64,000 bases of DNA, taken from positions 186,001-250,000 of the forward strand of contig JBBBDQ010001611.1 in the NCBI GenBank assembly GCA_037127315.1, written 5' to 3'. Below, piece by piece: positions 11,216 to 22,600 of the stretch (positions are counted from its first letter, which is position 1; each line of letters begins with the position of its first letter). The notes beneath the pieces were generated by a model. The model saw only the letters and a list, made by a program, of their open reading frames with translations. It did not search any database and was not told the origin of the DNA. The translations under genes were made by a program, and so were the position numbers. Source of the stretch: Ascarosepion bandense (lineage: Eukaryota; Mollusca; Cephalopoda; Sepiida; Sepiidae).

Positions 11216-12480
11216 ATTATATAAAATGTTTGCCTGAATGTTCGTAGTGAAAAGATTTTTGTCTTGCGCAGCAAGAATGAAGACCTCAGATTCAGATTTT
11301 AACCCAGTTACGCGTAACCATCGATAGGTATTAACTTTATAAACATTGGGTTTTAGATATAAGTTCTGGATATTCGCCATGCAGAGGTTTCTCTTACCAG
11401 CGTTGTTTCATAAGTTCAAGAGCTTCATCCTTGGCTTTTTTTTCATAATTTTGCTGCAATAATGTTCGTGGTTTCTGTTCAGATTTTCTGACAGAATCTA
11501 CTATTTATAAATCTATAAATTATTGACTATTTTCATCATTGAATATTTTTCTGTCTGTTTTCATGTTTTTTTAGCATTATCCAGTCCTTTGTTATTTCTA
11601 GTTATGTTAGTAAGCCAATAGTTTTTGACTTGTTTGACAATTCTAGCTGAATAAGACCTTTTCCTCCTTCTTTGCGGGAGTATGTATATGCGGTCTACGT
11701 CAGACTTTGGATGATGTATCTTATATTTAGAAAGAAGCTTGGATTAAAGGTTATGGATGTCCATAAATCTGTTTTGAGAATTCAATTCGGTTTTTCATAT
11801 CAGTAGTAGCCTTGTATAGTACACTTTACGCACTATTTCTTACATTTTTTTTTTTTGGCGACTTTTTTCGCCCTCATTTAAACATTTGTAGCTATAATCT
11901 TCTTCTTGCTCTAAGACTTTTATTGTTACAGCATGATCGAAACCAATTTACCAGGTTTGTTGTAGTGATCCCCGTAGAATTGTAGCTCTAGTACATTTAT
12001 TCAGACTGAAATTATTCCAATATTTTCACTGATGCATTTTACAGTTTGCAGAAGTCCTCCTAGCTCATTGTCATTCTTAGCATACAACTTAAATCACCTA
12101 TGTAAAATAGATGGTTTATGTTCTTTTGGGCTATTTTATAACTACATTCTGTCTTGTTAAGTTGACTGGTTAATGCCCTTACTAATAAGCAAAATAATAA
12201 GAGAGACAAAGAGTCAACTTGAAATATACCCCTGTTGTTTATTTTACTAGATGTATTGGTTCCATTTATATGATTGAGGTAAAGGTTTGTTTTCGATGTC
12301 AACATATATTGTTTGATGAAATTGGTGATGACTGGTGATACCTTGTACATATTTAAAATCTTTAAGTTCCAGTAATACACTACTGAATGCCGTACGATAT
12401 TCTCTCAAAGCAGTACAAAGATGTATCTTTGCATTAAAGCAGGTTTTCAAAATCATCATATTAATAAATAATTTTTTTTA

Positions 12481-15022
12481 ATCATCTCACACCAAGCAAG
12501 GCATTCCACTGCCACTATTGCGCATGGGACTACATAGGGGAAGGTAGAGAGAAGGAGTGGGTAGACATAGGGAATGTCAGGAGGAAGGTGACAGATGAGA
12601 AAGGATAGCGAGGATGAGGTTTGGGCAGATGGGAAGAGTGTTTGATAGAATGAGAGCAGGTTAGTATGTTAGGAGGTGTCTATTGACCTTACATTTAAAC
12701 TCCTGTAGATTGTAGCCGTCGGGGAAGCAATCGTGTGGAAGAGAATTCCACAGTCGGGAAGTGCGAGAAAAGAAACTGTTGGAGTAGAAGTTACGGCTGC
12801 ATTTTATCGGTTTCACTGTAAAAGGGTGGGATCTAGTTGCTAATCTAGTATCTCGTTCAAATTCGTATTTAGTGGGCACTAGTGATCTAAGTTCATCGGA
12901 GCAGAAGCCATGAAAGTATTTATAGAAGAGACACAGGGAAGCCACGTCGCGCCGGTGGCAGAGAGACTGCAGGCGGTCTGCCAAGCCGGTATCTATCACA
13001 TTACTGACCCTCCTCTGAACCTTATCGAGAAGCCCGAGGAGAACAACAGGGGCCCCCGACCAGATATGGCAATAGTATTCAATGCACGGGCGGATGGTAG
13101 ATTTATAAATGTGCAGGATAGATTTAGACGGAAAAAACCTCCGGGCCCTACACAGAGAACTGACTTTCATAGCAGCGGATTTAGCAATGGATTCGATATA
13201 GTCATTCCATTTGAAGTCCGCTGAAAGTGTGAGACCAAGGAGGCGTAGTGTTTTACTCACTGGGAGGCAAGCCTGGTCCATGCTAATGGGAGGTAGGTGA
13301 GATTGTCGATGATGGTTAATTGAGAGTAGCTTCGTTTTAGAAGCATTAAAATTTACTAGCCATTTCTTACCCAAGTCCAATATGGATTGGAGGTCTTTTT
13401 CAATCTCGGCTGCGAGTTTAGCTTTGACGCCTACACCAGATTTTTGTAGGAGGCGAAAGTAAACTGTGGTGTCATCGGCGTACAAACCTATTTGGGCTCT
13501 TATGGAATCAGGGAGATCATTAATGTATATCAGGAAGAGTGTAGGAACTAAGATGGAGCCTTGGGGGACATCTGCGTTTGTATGGTAGTTCTGAGAGGCA
13601 TGTCCGTTTAATACCACCTTCATTGTGCGGTTAGAGAGGAATGACTGGATTAGTTCAAACAAATGTCCAGTTATACCATAGCTCCGCAGTTTACATAGAA
13701 GGCCAGCATGCCAAACTTTGTCGAACACCTTAGATATATCCAATGCAACGGTTCGGGGTTCGCCATTCATGTCGAGTTCCTGGTATATGTACTCGGTGAT
13801 GGTCGTTAGCATATCAGCAGTAGACCTAGTGAAGCGGAAACCATATTGCTTGTCCGAGGGGAGCCTGTGTGCTGTGAGATGCTGAACCACCTCGGTGTTG
13901 ATAATGACTTCGAACACTTTGCCAGAGATCGGAAGAAGGCTGATAGGGCGGTAATTTGCAGGGTCAGAGGGTTCTCCAGTGTTTTTAAATATAGGAACTA
14001 CAGAGGAAGATTTCCAACAGGCAGGAAAGCAGGAAACCAGATAGGCTTAGAAAGGACAGAGGAGACTTCAGGAGCACATTACTTTAAGACCATGGTTGGG
14101 ATTCCGTCACCACCGCTCGCTTTGTGAGGGTCAAGTTTTAAGATTATCTTAGAGACAAGCGATGGTGTAATGTGGACATCATTCAGTTGTGCCTCGGTTC
14201 TAGGTGAGAAGTCGGGTGTAAAAACTCCAGATGAGTCCAGACTCAAATTGTTCGAGAATCTGCGGGCAAAGCATTCAGCCTTATCTGCTGGGGAGGTGAG
14301 GACCTCAAATTTGTTGATTAGCGGGGGTATTGTGTATTTGCTCTTGTTAAGTAATCTTTTACAGAGTCGCCAGTAGTCTTTAGAGCCGAATTTAGAGCAT
14401 GCTATGCGTTGCTTCATTCTGGCAGCAAACAAAATCTTAGCTTCGTTAAGTATCCTTTTACACTTGTTACGAGCTGGAGTGAACAGTCACCTGTTTTGGT
14501 CCGACGCGTAGTTACGATAGAGTCGGAAAAAATTATTCCGGTGGGCAATGGCAGCCGAGCAAGCGGCTGAGAACCATGGAAACGAATGAGATTTAATCTG
14601 GAATTTCCTAGCAGAGATGAAGGCATCGATGCCAGCCTTAACCCAGGAGGAGACCTCGGATGCACATTCTTCGATGGGAAGACTAAAGACGTTGTTCCAA
14701 GGGATGTCACAGAAGAAGTCTCGGAACGAATCCCAGTCTGCTCTTTGATAGCAGTAGGATATTCTACTTGTCTGGGTTTCATGGGTCGGGCGGGAGTGGA
14801 GTGAAATATTGACGGACACTACAGTTTGGTCAGAGTTTCCGAGTGCGCAGAGTTGTCTGGTAGTGCAAGAGTCTGGGATGGAAGTGAAGCAGAGGTCTAG
14901 AAGTGAGTCCCTTCCGTTCGGGTTGTCGGAGAAACGCGTGGGGAAGGCCACTACTTGCGTAAGGGATTGGGTGATTGAAAAGTTCATGGTGTGGACACCA
15001 GCAGGGTCTTCAGCCACTTGGT
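12481..15022 (-). mobile_element. LINE-B1 (Jockey/CR1-like), 5'-truncated, broken
   Basis: Minus-strand order: the C-terminal part of an endonuclease region (14487-15017, with SRISYCYQRADWDSFRDFF), a linker with LDPHKASGGDGIP (14079-14432), then an RT frame of 418 codons (12661-13917). The RT shows motif A (ALDISKVFDKVWH), motif B (PQGSIL) and YADDTTVY, followed by the typical C-terminal CIEYYCHIWSGAP and RTSRLWNSLP. A deletion of about 15 bases with frameshift and stop near 13990-14079 separates linker from RT, so no intact ORF2 remains. The 3' end carries an A-rich tail (T run at about 12471). It inserted into LINE-A in unit 1 only. Confidence 0.8.
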
Positions 15023-15067
15023 GTTTACATCTATAACAGCCACTTGGTGTTTACATCTATAACAGCT
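15001..15067. repeat. 26-base direct duplication at LINE-B1 5' junction
   Basis: CACTTGGTGTTTACATCTAT with its continuation AACAGC occurs twice in tandem at about 15015-15066. The empty site in unit 2 (43055) has the TTGGTGTTTACATCTGTAA-type sequence once. Confidence 0.75.
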
Positions 15068-15730
15068 ATGTTTGCACTCTATTTGTTGAAGCTGTAGTAT
15101 GTCATTTCTTTCCAAGAATAAGTGTACTTGTTTTGTTTAAACAGATGTTAATAGTTTTTCTGTTGCTGGAAGGCATGTAACTGGTCTCTAGATTTTCGAA
15201 ATATTTGTGTCACTAATCCTGGAGAGAATAAAGGTAATTCCTTTGGTCATCCATGCAGGAAGTTTAGTGGAATTGTTAATCATTTCTTGGAGATTTTGGC
15301 TAGAGTTCTATATGCTGAATTTAAATAATATAGCCAACACTTAGGAATTTTATTTATTCCTGAACATGTTCAATTGTGTGGTTTTTCAGTTTACATTTAA
15401 CATCCTCTATTCTGATTTCATCTCATGTCTGTTCTGATTTATTTTTCATTCGTTCAATCACTTGCGCAATCCAGTCTGCGTCTTTGCTATGTTCATTAGG
15501 GCAAGCCCATATTGTTTTCCTAGAACTGTATAACATCTTCCATTTCTGTGGAGTGACGGTCATTTCAATTCTTGTCTTACCTCTTTCCCTGTAAATTTTT
15601 TTACATCGGTTTGAAAAATCTTGTTTTGTCTGTATAGTCTTGATCTTTTCTCATAGACTTTAGTTCTATTGTCTGATTTATTTTTTCCTTAGTTGATAGG
15701 ATTAGTGAATCCTGAATTTATTGTATTGCC
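15023..15730 (-). mobile_element. LINE-A (R2-like) remnant, resumed 5' part
   Basis: Continuation of 10262-12480 after the LINE-B1 interruption. It covers the region upstream of the RT core. In the copy at 25615-25809 this region reads IPAWMTKRITFHLPK and KKYRPVTC, a typical R2-like motif; here it has more stops. Collinear with 43050-43710 and with 25590-26105. Confidence 0.55.
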
Positions 15731-16740
15731 AATATTACTGATCATTTCGATGACTGACGAATCTGTTAATGAGTTTCTTTTGCGTACATATCTTAAAGCA
15801 ACTACCGGAGAAATATCTGTAAGGAATTTACGCTAGATTTTTAGTTGATTGAAGTTAACACAACTTAAGAAGGTGCATCTACTCATTTTCGAAAACCAAC
15901 TTTTAATTTGAACAGTTCGAAAGAAAAAAGATTCTTGGAACTTTTGTTTTAGATTTTATTGAAAGGTAAATGATTCAATTTTCTATTTCCAGTAAGTGAA
16001 ATATATTTGTGTAGTTCAAATAAAAATATTATTGATTAGAATCTAAAAGTTTGCAATTTTTTTTTAATTTTTCAAATTTTCTCCTGTTTATGTTCGATTG
16101 TAGCATATGAAAAAAATATCAATTCTTGGTTTTAAAACTTTCAAAATATAATATAAATATGTAACATATAATTTTTAGAACATTAGCAAATTTAATGTTG
16201 AATTAATCTGATTTACACAAGTATTACTTCTTTATAGCATAAAATTGAGAATGAAATTATTTCTTATAGACAGTGTTGTACATTCTGGCCATTCCCTTGT
16301 ATTTGACATATTGATGACAGCTCGACAGTTGTGGGGAAAGATAAGTGTATGGCGACTGGAATTCATAAATTTTCAAAATTATTTCCGGTAAGAAACTTTT
16401 TCATAGACACACAGAAATTACCACACGCAAAAAAAAAAAAAAAAAAACTTCAAACAATTAAACTTTTAACAATTATTGTAAAAATGCGATGGCTCGATGA
16501 TTTGTGTTAAAATTTCCAATTTTCTATTAGTAAATATAGTCTTTAATTTATAACGTAACAGCACAACATCTAAAAGTCTTTGAATTATTTTGAAAATATT
16601 TTTTAATCTTTATAAATTATTACAATTTCAAAAATGAAAATAGTTTTTTTACAATTGAATTAATAACTGAATTTCTATTTTTTCAGTCTATAATGTCTTT
16701 AATATATATTGTATATTAAAGCAAAAAGAGGCTTAACTTA
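15731..16740. other. No gene; recurrent inter-element block, b-type
   Basis: Paralogue of 5291-6000 and counterpart of 43711-44750. AT-rich with a pure A run near 16430. No coding evidence. Confidence 0.5.
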
Positions 16741-16796
16741 TTAAATAATGTCTCAGTTTTTTTTATTAAACATAAAAAAAAATGAGACATTATTTA
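16741..16796. repeat. Inverted repeat at LINE-B2 3' junction
   Basis: TTAAATAATGTCTCA (16741-16755) is perfectly matched in inverse by TGAGACATTATTTAA. After one mismatch, T and A runs extend each arm to about 24 bases around a short TTAAACA loop. The sister copy (44710-44770) has a simple T-rich tail in one orientation. Confidence 0.75.
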
Positions 16797-18540
16797 ATCA
16801 TGTCACCCCAAGCAAGGCATTCAAGCAGGGGTTACACAGGGCGATAGACGAGTTAGGATGTACATAGGTGGAGTTGGAGAGAATGGGAGGGTTAGTGTGT
16901 TAGGAGGTGTCTATTGACCTTACATTGAAATTCCTGCAGGTTATAGCCGTCGGCGAAGCAAGCATGCGGAAGGGAATTCCAGAGGCGGGAAGTGCGAGTA
17001 AAGAAGCTCTTGGAGTAGAAATTGCGGTTACATTTCATCGGTTTCACTTTAAAAGGGTGGGACCTAGTTGCCAATCTAGTATCTCGTGCAAACTCACACC
17101 TCGGGGGCACCAGTGATTTAAGTTCATCAGAGCAGAAGCCATGAAATTATTTACAGAAGAGTCACAGGGAAGCAACGTCACGCCGGTGAGAGAGTGACTG
17201 CAGGCGGTCAGCTAAGACGGTATCAATCACATTACAGATTCTTCGCTGTATTTTGTCAAGAAGCCCGAGGAGAATAGCAGGGGCACCCAACCAGATGTGG
17301 CAACAGTATTCAAAACACGGGCGGATGGTAGATTTGTATAAGTGCAGGATAGATTCAGACGGAAAGAATTTCCGGGCCCTGCACAGAGAGCCGACATTCA
17401 TAGCAGCGGATTTAGCAATGGATTTGACATAGTCATTCCACTTGAGGTCCGCTGGGAGTGTCAGGCCAAGCAGGCGTAGTGTTTTACTCACTAGGAGGCA
17501 TGCCTGTTCCATGCTAATGGGAGGGAGGTGCGGTAGTCTGTGGTGGTGAATTGACAGCGGCTTCGTTTTGGAAGAATTGAATTTTACGAGCCATTTCCTT
17601 TCCCAATCCACCACGGATTGGAGATTCTTTTCAAGCTCAGCCGCGAGGTTCGCCTTGTCATCAACACCAGATTTTTGATCGAGGAGAGCGTATACTGTGG
17701 TATCATCGGCGTACATGCCTGCTTGTGATTTTATGGCATCAGGGAGAACATTGATGTAAATTAGAAAGAGCGTCGGGCCTAGGATAGTGACTTGGGGGAC
17801 ACCCGCGTTTGTAGGGTAGTCCGTTTAAAACCACCTTCAGTGTGTGGTTGGAGAGGAATGGCTGTTAATCCAACAAAAGTCTAGTAATGCCGTTGCTTCG
17901 CAGTTTCCGTAGATTCTGTCGAATGCTTTATCGATATCCAAGGCGACAGTTCGGGCTTCACCATACTTGTCGAGAGCCTGGTATATATACTTGGTGATGG
18001 TCGTTAGCATATCAGCAGTAGAACTAGTGAAACGGAAGCCATACTGTTTGTAAGATAGGAGCTCGTGGGCCGTAAGATGCTGAACGACCTCAGCAATGAT
18101 AATGGCTTTGAACACTTTGCCGAAGATCGGAAGAAGGCTGATAGGGCGGTAATTTGCGGGGTCCGAGGGTTCACCAGTCTTCTTGAAGATTGGAACCACA
18201 GAAGAAGTCTTCCAACAGGCAGGAAAGCAAGAGGAAGATAGGCAGAGGTTGTAGAGCTTAGAAAGGACAATGGAGAGTTCAGGGGCACATTTCTTCAAGA
18301 CTATGATTGAGATTCCGTCGCAACCACTCGCTTTGTGAGGGTCGAGTTTTGATATTATGTTAGAAATCAGCGAAGGCGTGATGTGGACGTCATTCAAGTA
18401 GGCCTCAATTCTAGATGGGAAATCGGGTTCTGGACTCCAGACGAATCCAGACACGAATTGGTCGAGAATCTATGGGCAAAGCATTCAGCCTTGTCCGTTG
18501 AGGACCTCGAACACGTTGATTAGTGGGGGTATTGAGGAAT
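16797..18540 (-). mobile_element. LINE-B2 (Jockey/CR1-like) remnant
   Basis: Minus-strand frames at 16892-17110, 17162-17716 and 17837-18454 cover the 3' end, the RT with MYADDTTVY, and the upstream RT with LDPHKASGCDGI, ALDIDKAFDRI and NYRPISLLP. Frameshifts between frames, including a deletion near 17820-17900, inactivate it. It shares its insertion site and 5' truncation with LINE-B3 (44765-46550), so the pair arose by segmental duplication after one insertion. Confidence 0.75.
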
Positions 18541-18674
18541 AGCATTTTTTATCAAATGGGTGAGCAAAATGGTGGGAAATAAAATTGATTATTTATATTT
18601 TCCAATAATTTTTGCGTTCAACTAATAAAACCAATTTTGTTTGTAAAATTTAATTTCGTAAAACCAGGAATGTG

Positions 18675-19110
18675 TTTTATAGAGGAGTGCTAGGAACACT
18701 ATAAATATTCCTTTGTTTTAAGAAAAATGAAAATGAAGACGATATTTATACTTAATATCAGTTATAGATTAAATTTAGATATGAGAAAGAAGGATCAATA
18801 AAAATGGTAGTCAATTTATTGGAAAAAAATAGGAACAGAAAGAAACAATATGAAACAATATTAACGTGATCGTGTGAATAAATGTCGGAACCAGGAGTTG
18901 GATAGATATTGAAAAGACAAAAGTTTTTAAGCGCTAAAAAAAGATAAGAATGTCATTCCTCTCTAACCGCACAATGAAGGTGGTATTAAACGGACATGCC
19001 TCTCAGAACTACCATACAAACGCAGATGTCCCCATGATCGTTGATATCTTCAAGAACCACGTATGTACAAGGCGTCAAAGCTCAAGGTTTTGCATCATCT
19101 GCCGACGTCA
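18675..19110 (+). mobile_element. LINE-C (RTE-like) 3'-terminal fragment carrying an insert
   Basis: Equivalent to 6115-6500. It is interrupted at 18952-19033 by a piece of LINE-B in place of the usual short GCGGAGAGC segment. Confidence 0.55.
18952..19033 (+). mobile_element. 82-base LINE-B RT fragment, inverted copy of 13564-13645
   Basis: All 82 bases equal the reverse complement of 13564-13645 in LINE-B1 (part of the RT with SNRTMKVVLNGHASQNY and PQG upstream of YADD). LINE-B2 and LINE-B3 differ from it at many positions over the same stretch. There is no poly(A) and no target duplication. Short microhomologies (GTC on the left, CC on the right) flank it. Confidence 0.9.
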
Positions 19111-19790
19111 GCATGATCTTTGAATAAAAAGTCTTTGAATAACCTTTGGGAGAAAGGCATTATAATAATGAATACTTAAGAATTTGGCAAAAATATGAAT
19201 CAAAATATGGTGAGAAATGAAAAGTTAATATAAAAATCTGTCAAACAGAAAAAATTTAAGCAATTTTCGTTGAAATATCGAAAAAGTTAAAAGATATTTG
19301 ACTTTTTGTTAGTCTTTCAATAATTAAATCTGCAAAATAACTAAAACAAATATTTCATCATGATATTTTGACAAGTCTAAACGAGAAGACATTTTCGAAT
19401 CTTCTTATCTGAGGATCAAATATATACAAGAATTAGAATTTTCAAAACAAAAACTCTTTACTGTGCTTTCGTAAAATCCTATTCATTAAAGGTTAATGAC
19501 GTATTAACATAGACACACATTGAAAAATATCCGATTTAAGAATAAATAAGAAATACTTAAAAGTCCTTTGGTAAAATAATCTTAATAAAGGACAAAGGCT
19601 GGTGGCTAGTCAATGTTTAAGCAGAAATAAATAAACTTAGCACGAAAAGATCATTAACAACTTATTTGAAATATGAAATGATTTAAACATACTTTTGTCA
19701 TAAATATATAAAGATTAAACCCCTTCTTAACAATAAAAAGAGAATTCTTTATTGAAAAGTACTAATCCTTTCATAAGACAACAAAGGGAA
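19111..19790. other. Upstream flank of peptide gene copy 2, no gene
   Basis: Collinear with the upstream flanks of the other copies. No reading frame of interest. Confidence 0.4.
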
Positions 19791-19817
19791 GTAAATTAAG
19801 TCACGTAGATATTCTGC

Positions 19818-19825
19818 TATAAAAA
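19818..19825 (+). promoter_or_regulatory. TATA box of peptide gene copy 2
   Basis: TATAAAAA in the conserved promoter block, 31 bases upstream of the initiator-like TCACTTT. Confidence 0.65.
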
Positions 19826-19848
19826 TCGGGCTCTCTCACATCTAAGTC

Positions 19849-19913
19849 ACTTTCTTTGACAACGTTCAACTGTTGAATCGTCAATTTGTGTTCCCACAAC
19901 ACAGCACCACAAA
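19849..19913 (+). other. Non-coding first exon of peptide gene copy 2
   Basis: Same 65-base exon as copy 1, ending CACCACAAA before GTAAGT. The following intron is 807 bases. The start is inferred from TATA spacing. Confidence 0.55.
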
Positions 19914-20124
19914 GTAAGTCAATACAATTATTATTATCGCTATTTCTTTACATTTACATTTGTGAACAATTTTATATTCAGAGAGTTTTGCTAAAATAGG
20001 AATCTGTATTTCATGAAGTTTTATTTGCTAAAATAGTTTTGATAAAATAGTTATCTGAATTTTGTGTAGGTTTAATTTTTCCGATGTCTTACCAATTAAC
20101 GTTTAAGTCAAATCAATGAATATC

Positions 20125-20190
20125 ATGTGTGTGTTTCTGTTTCTTTTTATTTGTCTCTATGTGTGTGTGTGTGTGTGTGTCTGTGTGTCC
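20125..20190 (+). repeat. GT microsatellite in intron 1, gene copy 2
   Basis: Interrupted GT run adjoining the SINE, as in the other copies. Confidence 0.8.
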
Positions 20191-20209
20191 TATATTTAAC
20201 GTCAAATTT

Positions 20210-20442
20210 CCGCAGATTCCATATATATGGAGAAATTGGTCCTTTTTGTAATGCAATAGACAAATTTCTAATTGATAGCTACGGATGTGACAGGCTTCAA
20301 CATTCATGTCTCATTTCGGTCAATGGGAGTCTTAAGAAATTTGAGCGTAAATGAATGACACTAACCTGATGAGAAATTGAACCCGGCTCTGCTTTCCCAC
20401 GCTGAACGTTTATTGAATACATCAACTGCATGTCCAACATTA
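20210..20442 (-). mobile_element. tRNA-derived SINE in intron 1, gene copy 2
   Basis: Same antisense SINE as in copy 1. The A-box region is at about 20410-20431 and the B-box region at about 20371-20389. Confidence 0.6.
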
Positions 20443-20726
20443 CAGCACATGATAATCGAAGTCATATATTTAGAGATTTACCGGATTTGGCCGGAAAGGA
20501 CAATTTACATTTTTGACGTAAGCAGGTGCTAACATATTATAAATAAAATCAATAATGCTTTCAATTTATAAGTCGCCCTACATATGATAATGATAAAATA
20601 TTAGTTATTACTTATAAAGAAATTCAAGATAACTACCTTAACTATTGCGAATGTGTGAGGGCCTGCAAAACTTTTTAAACCATTATTTTCTATTATTAGT
20701 TATTTTAATGTTTTTTACAGATCATC

Positions 20727-21122
20727 ATGTCTGGAAAACTCATCTTTCTTTTGGCTCTCTGCGTCTTCACTGCCTTCGCAGGTACGAATAATTAATATAT
20801 TTTAAGTTATGCATTAATATTTTACATATTTTATCAGAACTTTTAAAAAAAATTTTAACTGATCTGGAAATGCTTTGCCCAAAATATTCTTTTCAGTAAT
20901 TCTTAAAGAGATTTCATCTAATATGTAGAATATATATTGCAGTGAAAATATATTTTTTAACTAAAACTGTTACATTGTTTATAAATCATTTGTTTCTTTT
21001 CAGTAAGCAACGTCATCGCAGAGGAACAGCAAGAAGCTTCTGGTGAAGATGTTCAAGTGACTGAGGAGACAGCCACAGAAGCTGCCGCCGATGCCGATGC
21101 TGAAGGCAGCAATAAATCATAG
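20727..21122 (+). CDS. Secreted acidic peptide, copy 2 (b-type), exons 20727-20781 and 21004-21122
   Basis: Same structure as copy 1: acceptor TTTTTTACAG then ATCATC and the ATG, 55 coding bases, a 222-base phase-1 intron, and a 119-base last exon. The signal exon reads MSGKLIFLLALCVFTAFA. The mature peptide differs from copies 3 and 4 only at position 56, where GAG has become AAA, giving a SNKS end instead of SNES. It has no frameshift or stop and consensus splice sites, so it looks intact. Introns carry many indels relative to copy 1 while exons have none. It is the sister of copy 4, with which it shares the LINE-B insertion upstream. Confidence 0.8.
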
Positions 21123-21183
21123 ACAATTGAAATACTGGACATGATTACTTTTCATTTTGTTATTGTAACATTTCAATGTGCAA

Positions 21184-21189
21184 AATAAA
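21184..21189 (+). terminator. Polyadenylation signal, gene copy 2
   Basis: AATAAA at the same position after the stop as in copy 1. Confidence 0.7.
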
Positions 21190-21489
21190 AGTAGATTGTT
21201 GATTTGAATTGAAAGTTTTGTCCTTATTTATATCACTGATTTAACATGTCAAATGGTCTGTGAAACTTATTTCGACGCCGACAATGAATTTAGAGAAATA
21301 TTGTTATTGAAATATACATTTCATTTGGACGAGAAAATTTGTACTCAGATTAATCGCAATCAACGCATAAAAATATTTGATGATATGTCTCAAAAGATAA
21401 ATTATTCAAGAACATCAAAAATTAATCGCTTGAAACTAAATAACTCTTTAAACATCTTTATTTTGTTGTAACACTGTAAGTGATTCTAT

Positions 21490-21780
21490 TTGCACACACG
21501 TTAACCGGATGTAGATGGACACTGGATTCGAACCCAGGGACAGGTATTTGAAAAATACATATGCGTGCGTATATTTTCGTTCCAGAAAAGATCAACCTTT
21601 TCTTCTTTTCTTAAGAGGGGCTGAGAAAGAGATAGAGAAAAAGAGAGAATGAAAGAGAGAGAGAGAAAGAGAGAGAGAGAAAAAAAGAAAGAAAGAGAAA
21701 GTGAGAGCAGGAAGGGAATAGACATCGGGGTGGCCGAGAGTAGAGAGTCCGAACACAGAGTGTTTCCGAGGAATCACTGT
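21490..21780 (-). repeat. GA-rich array with tRNA B-box-like remnant
   Basis: A GA/GAAA run spans about 21625-21705. At 21523-21545 the minus strand reads CTGGGTTCGAATCCAG, an excellent tRNA T-arm/B-box match, but no A box or cloverleaf is found upstream. It is probably a SINE end, not a tRNA gene. Counterparts are at 38650-38900 (B box decayed) and 49560-49810. Ser/Leu-rich open frames across it are artefacts of the repeat. Confidence 0.55.
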
Positions 21781-22114
21781 TATTATGAGATTTTTTTCTC
21801 ATGTTGACAAAGAAAGGCTTCACCTGATTCTCCACTAATTTTGCTTTTCTCTCTTTGCACAATACTTTCAGTTCATTTGGAATCTATGTACTGATGAAAA
21901 TAGCTCGTGACACCTGTTACCTGTGTGGAATTTAGTTTTCTCTATTGTTAGTTGTCTTAAATGAAATATGAAAATGAGCCATTGATTCCCATTAGTTTCC
22001 ATAAATTCTTATGTTATGTTAATGATTGTTTTAGTGTTGTTTCTATATGTCCATTCGATAAATAATAAAAAGTGAATTCAGAACAAGATTAGAGTACCAT
22101 TATTATTATTAATG
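21781..22114. other. No gene; spacer
   Basis: AT-rich, collinear with 38900-39160 and 49860-50200. No signal recognised. Confidence 0.45.
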
Positions 22115-22600
22115 GAGTGCTTCAAAAGAGAGAAAATGTACTGGTAATTCTCAACTATTCAAAGTCCACTATAGGACACGGGCAACATTCATGGGATAAA
22201 AACAAACAAAAAAGACTACATTTCTGGCCTAGCAAATCATCTAATATGTGTGATAAATATCTTGGAAGTGTTTTAACAGGGAATGAAAGATGCTACACCA
22301 AAATATGAAGGCGCATTGAAGTCTCTAAAATTAAGTAAAGTATAAAGAATCGGGAAAATATCGTTATAAACAAAGGAAAATTTTCTAGACTGTTATGGAA
22401 TATCGGTCGCTATAAATGGCAGCGTATACTTGAATATCTGATCACAGAAGAAGTAGGAAATTCAGGAAAAAGAAATCTGGTACTACAGAGAATCTCATCG
22501 TGTGAAAATAGGAGCAGCATCAAAAAAACCAATGTAGAGTATCAATTTACATGTCCGTTCAGAGCTGGTATCTCGGATACTAAAAATAAACCCACTACAT
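22115..22600 (+). mobile_element. LINE-C (RTE-like) internal fragment
   Basis: The frame 22117-22308 contains SSNMCDKYLGSVLTGNERCY, the post-RT motif of the RTE-like family, and downstream broken frames continue it. Non-functional. Confidence 0.6.

Larger units (their letters stand above)
10262..12480 (-). mobile_element. LINE-A (R2-like) remnant, 3' part
   Basis: The C-terminal region is at the low-coordinate end and the RT core at the high end. The minus-strand frame 12060-12380 covers RT motifs B and C as FQVDSLSLLLFC and FYIGDL. The catalytic YIDD seen in the copy at 25135-25599 is YIGD here, and QGDS is QVDS, so the enzyme would be dead. It is split by LINE-B1 (12480-15022), resumes at 15023, and carries a SINE-like insertion at 10718-10914. 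The unit-2 counterpart, 41105-43710, lacks both insertions. Confidence 0.6.

Noticed and set aside
12910..14804. Plus-strand open frames such as 12910-13224, 13846-14127 and 14586-14804
   Set aside because: They are antisense shadows of the LINE-B1 RT and endonuclease reading frames.
21520..21550. Functional tRNA gene
   Set aside because: Only a B box is seen; no A box, anticodon arm or acceptor pairing.
21501..21862. Ser/Leu-rich minus-strand open frames, also at 38646-39011 and 49554-49881
   Set aside because: They are translations of GA-rich arrays and are not maintained outside the repeat.
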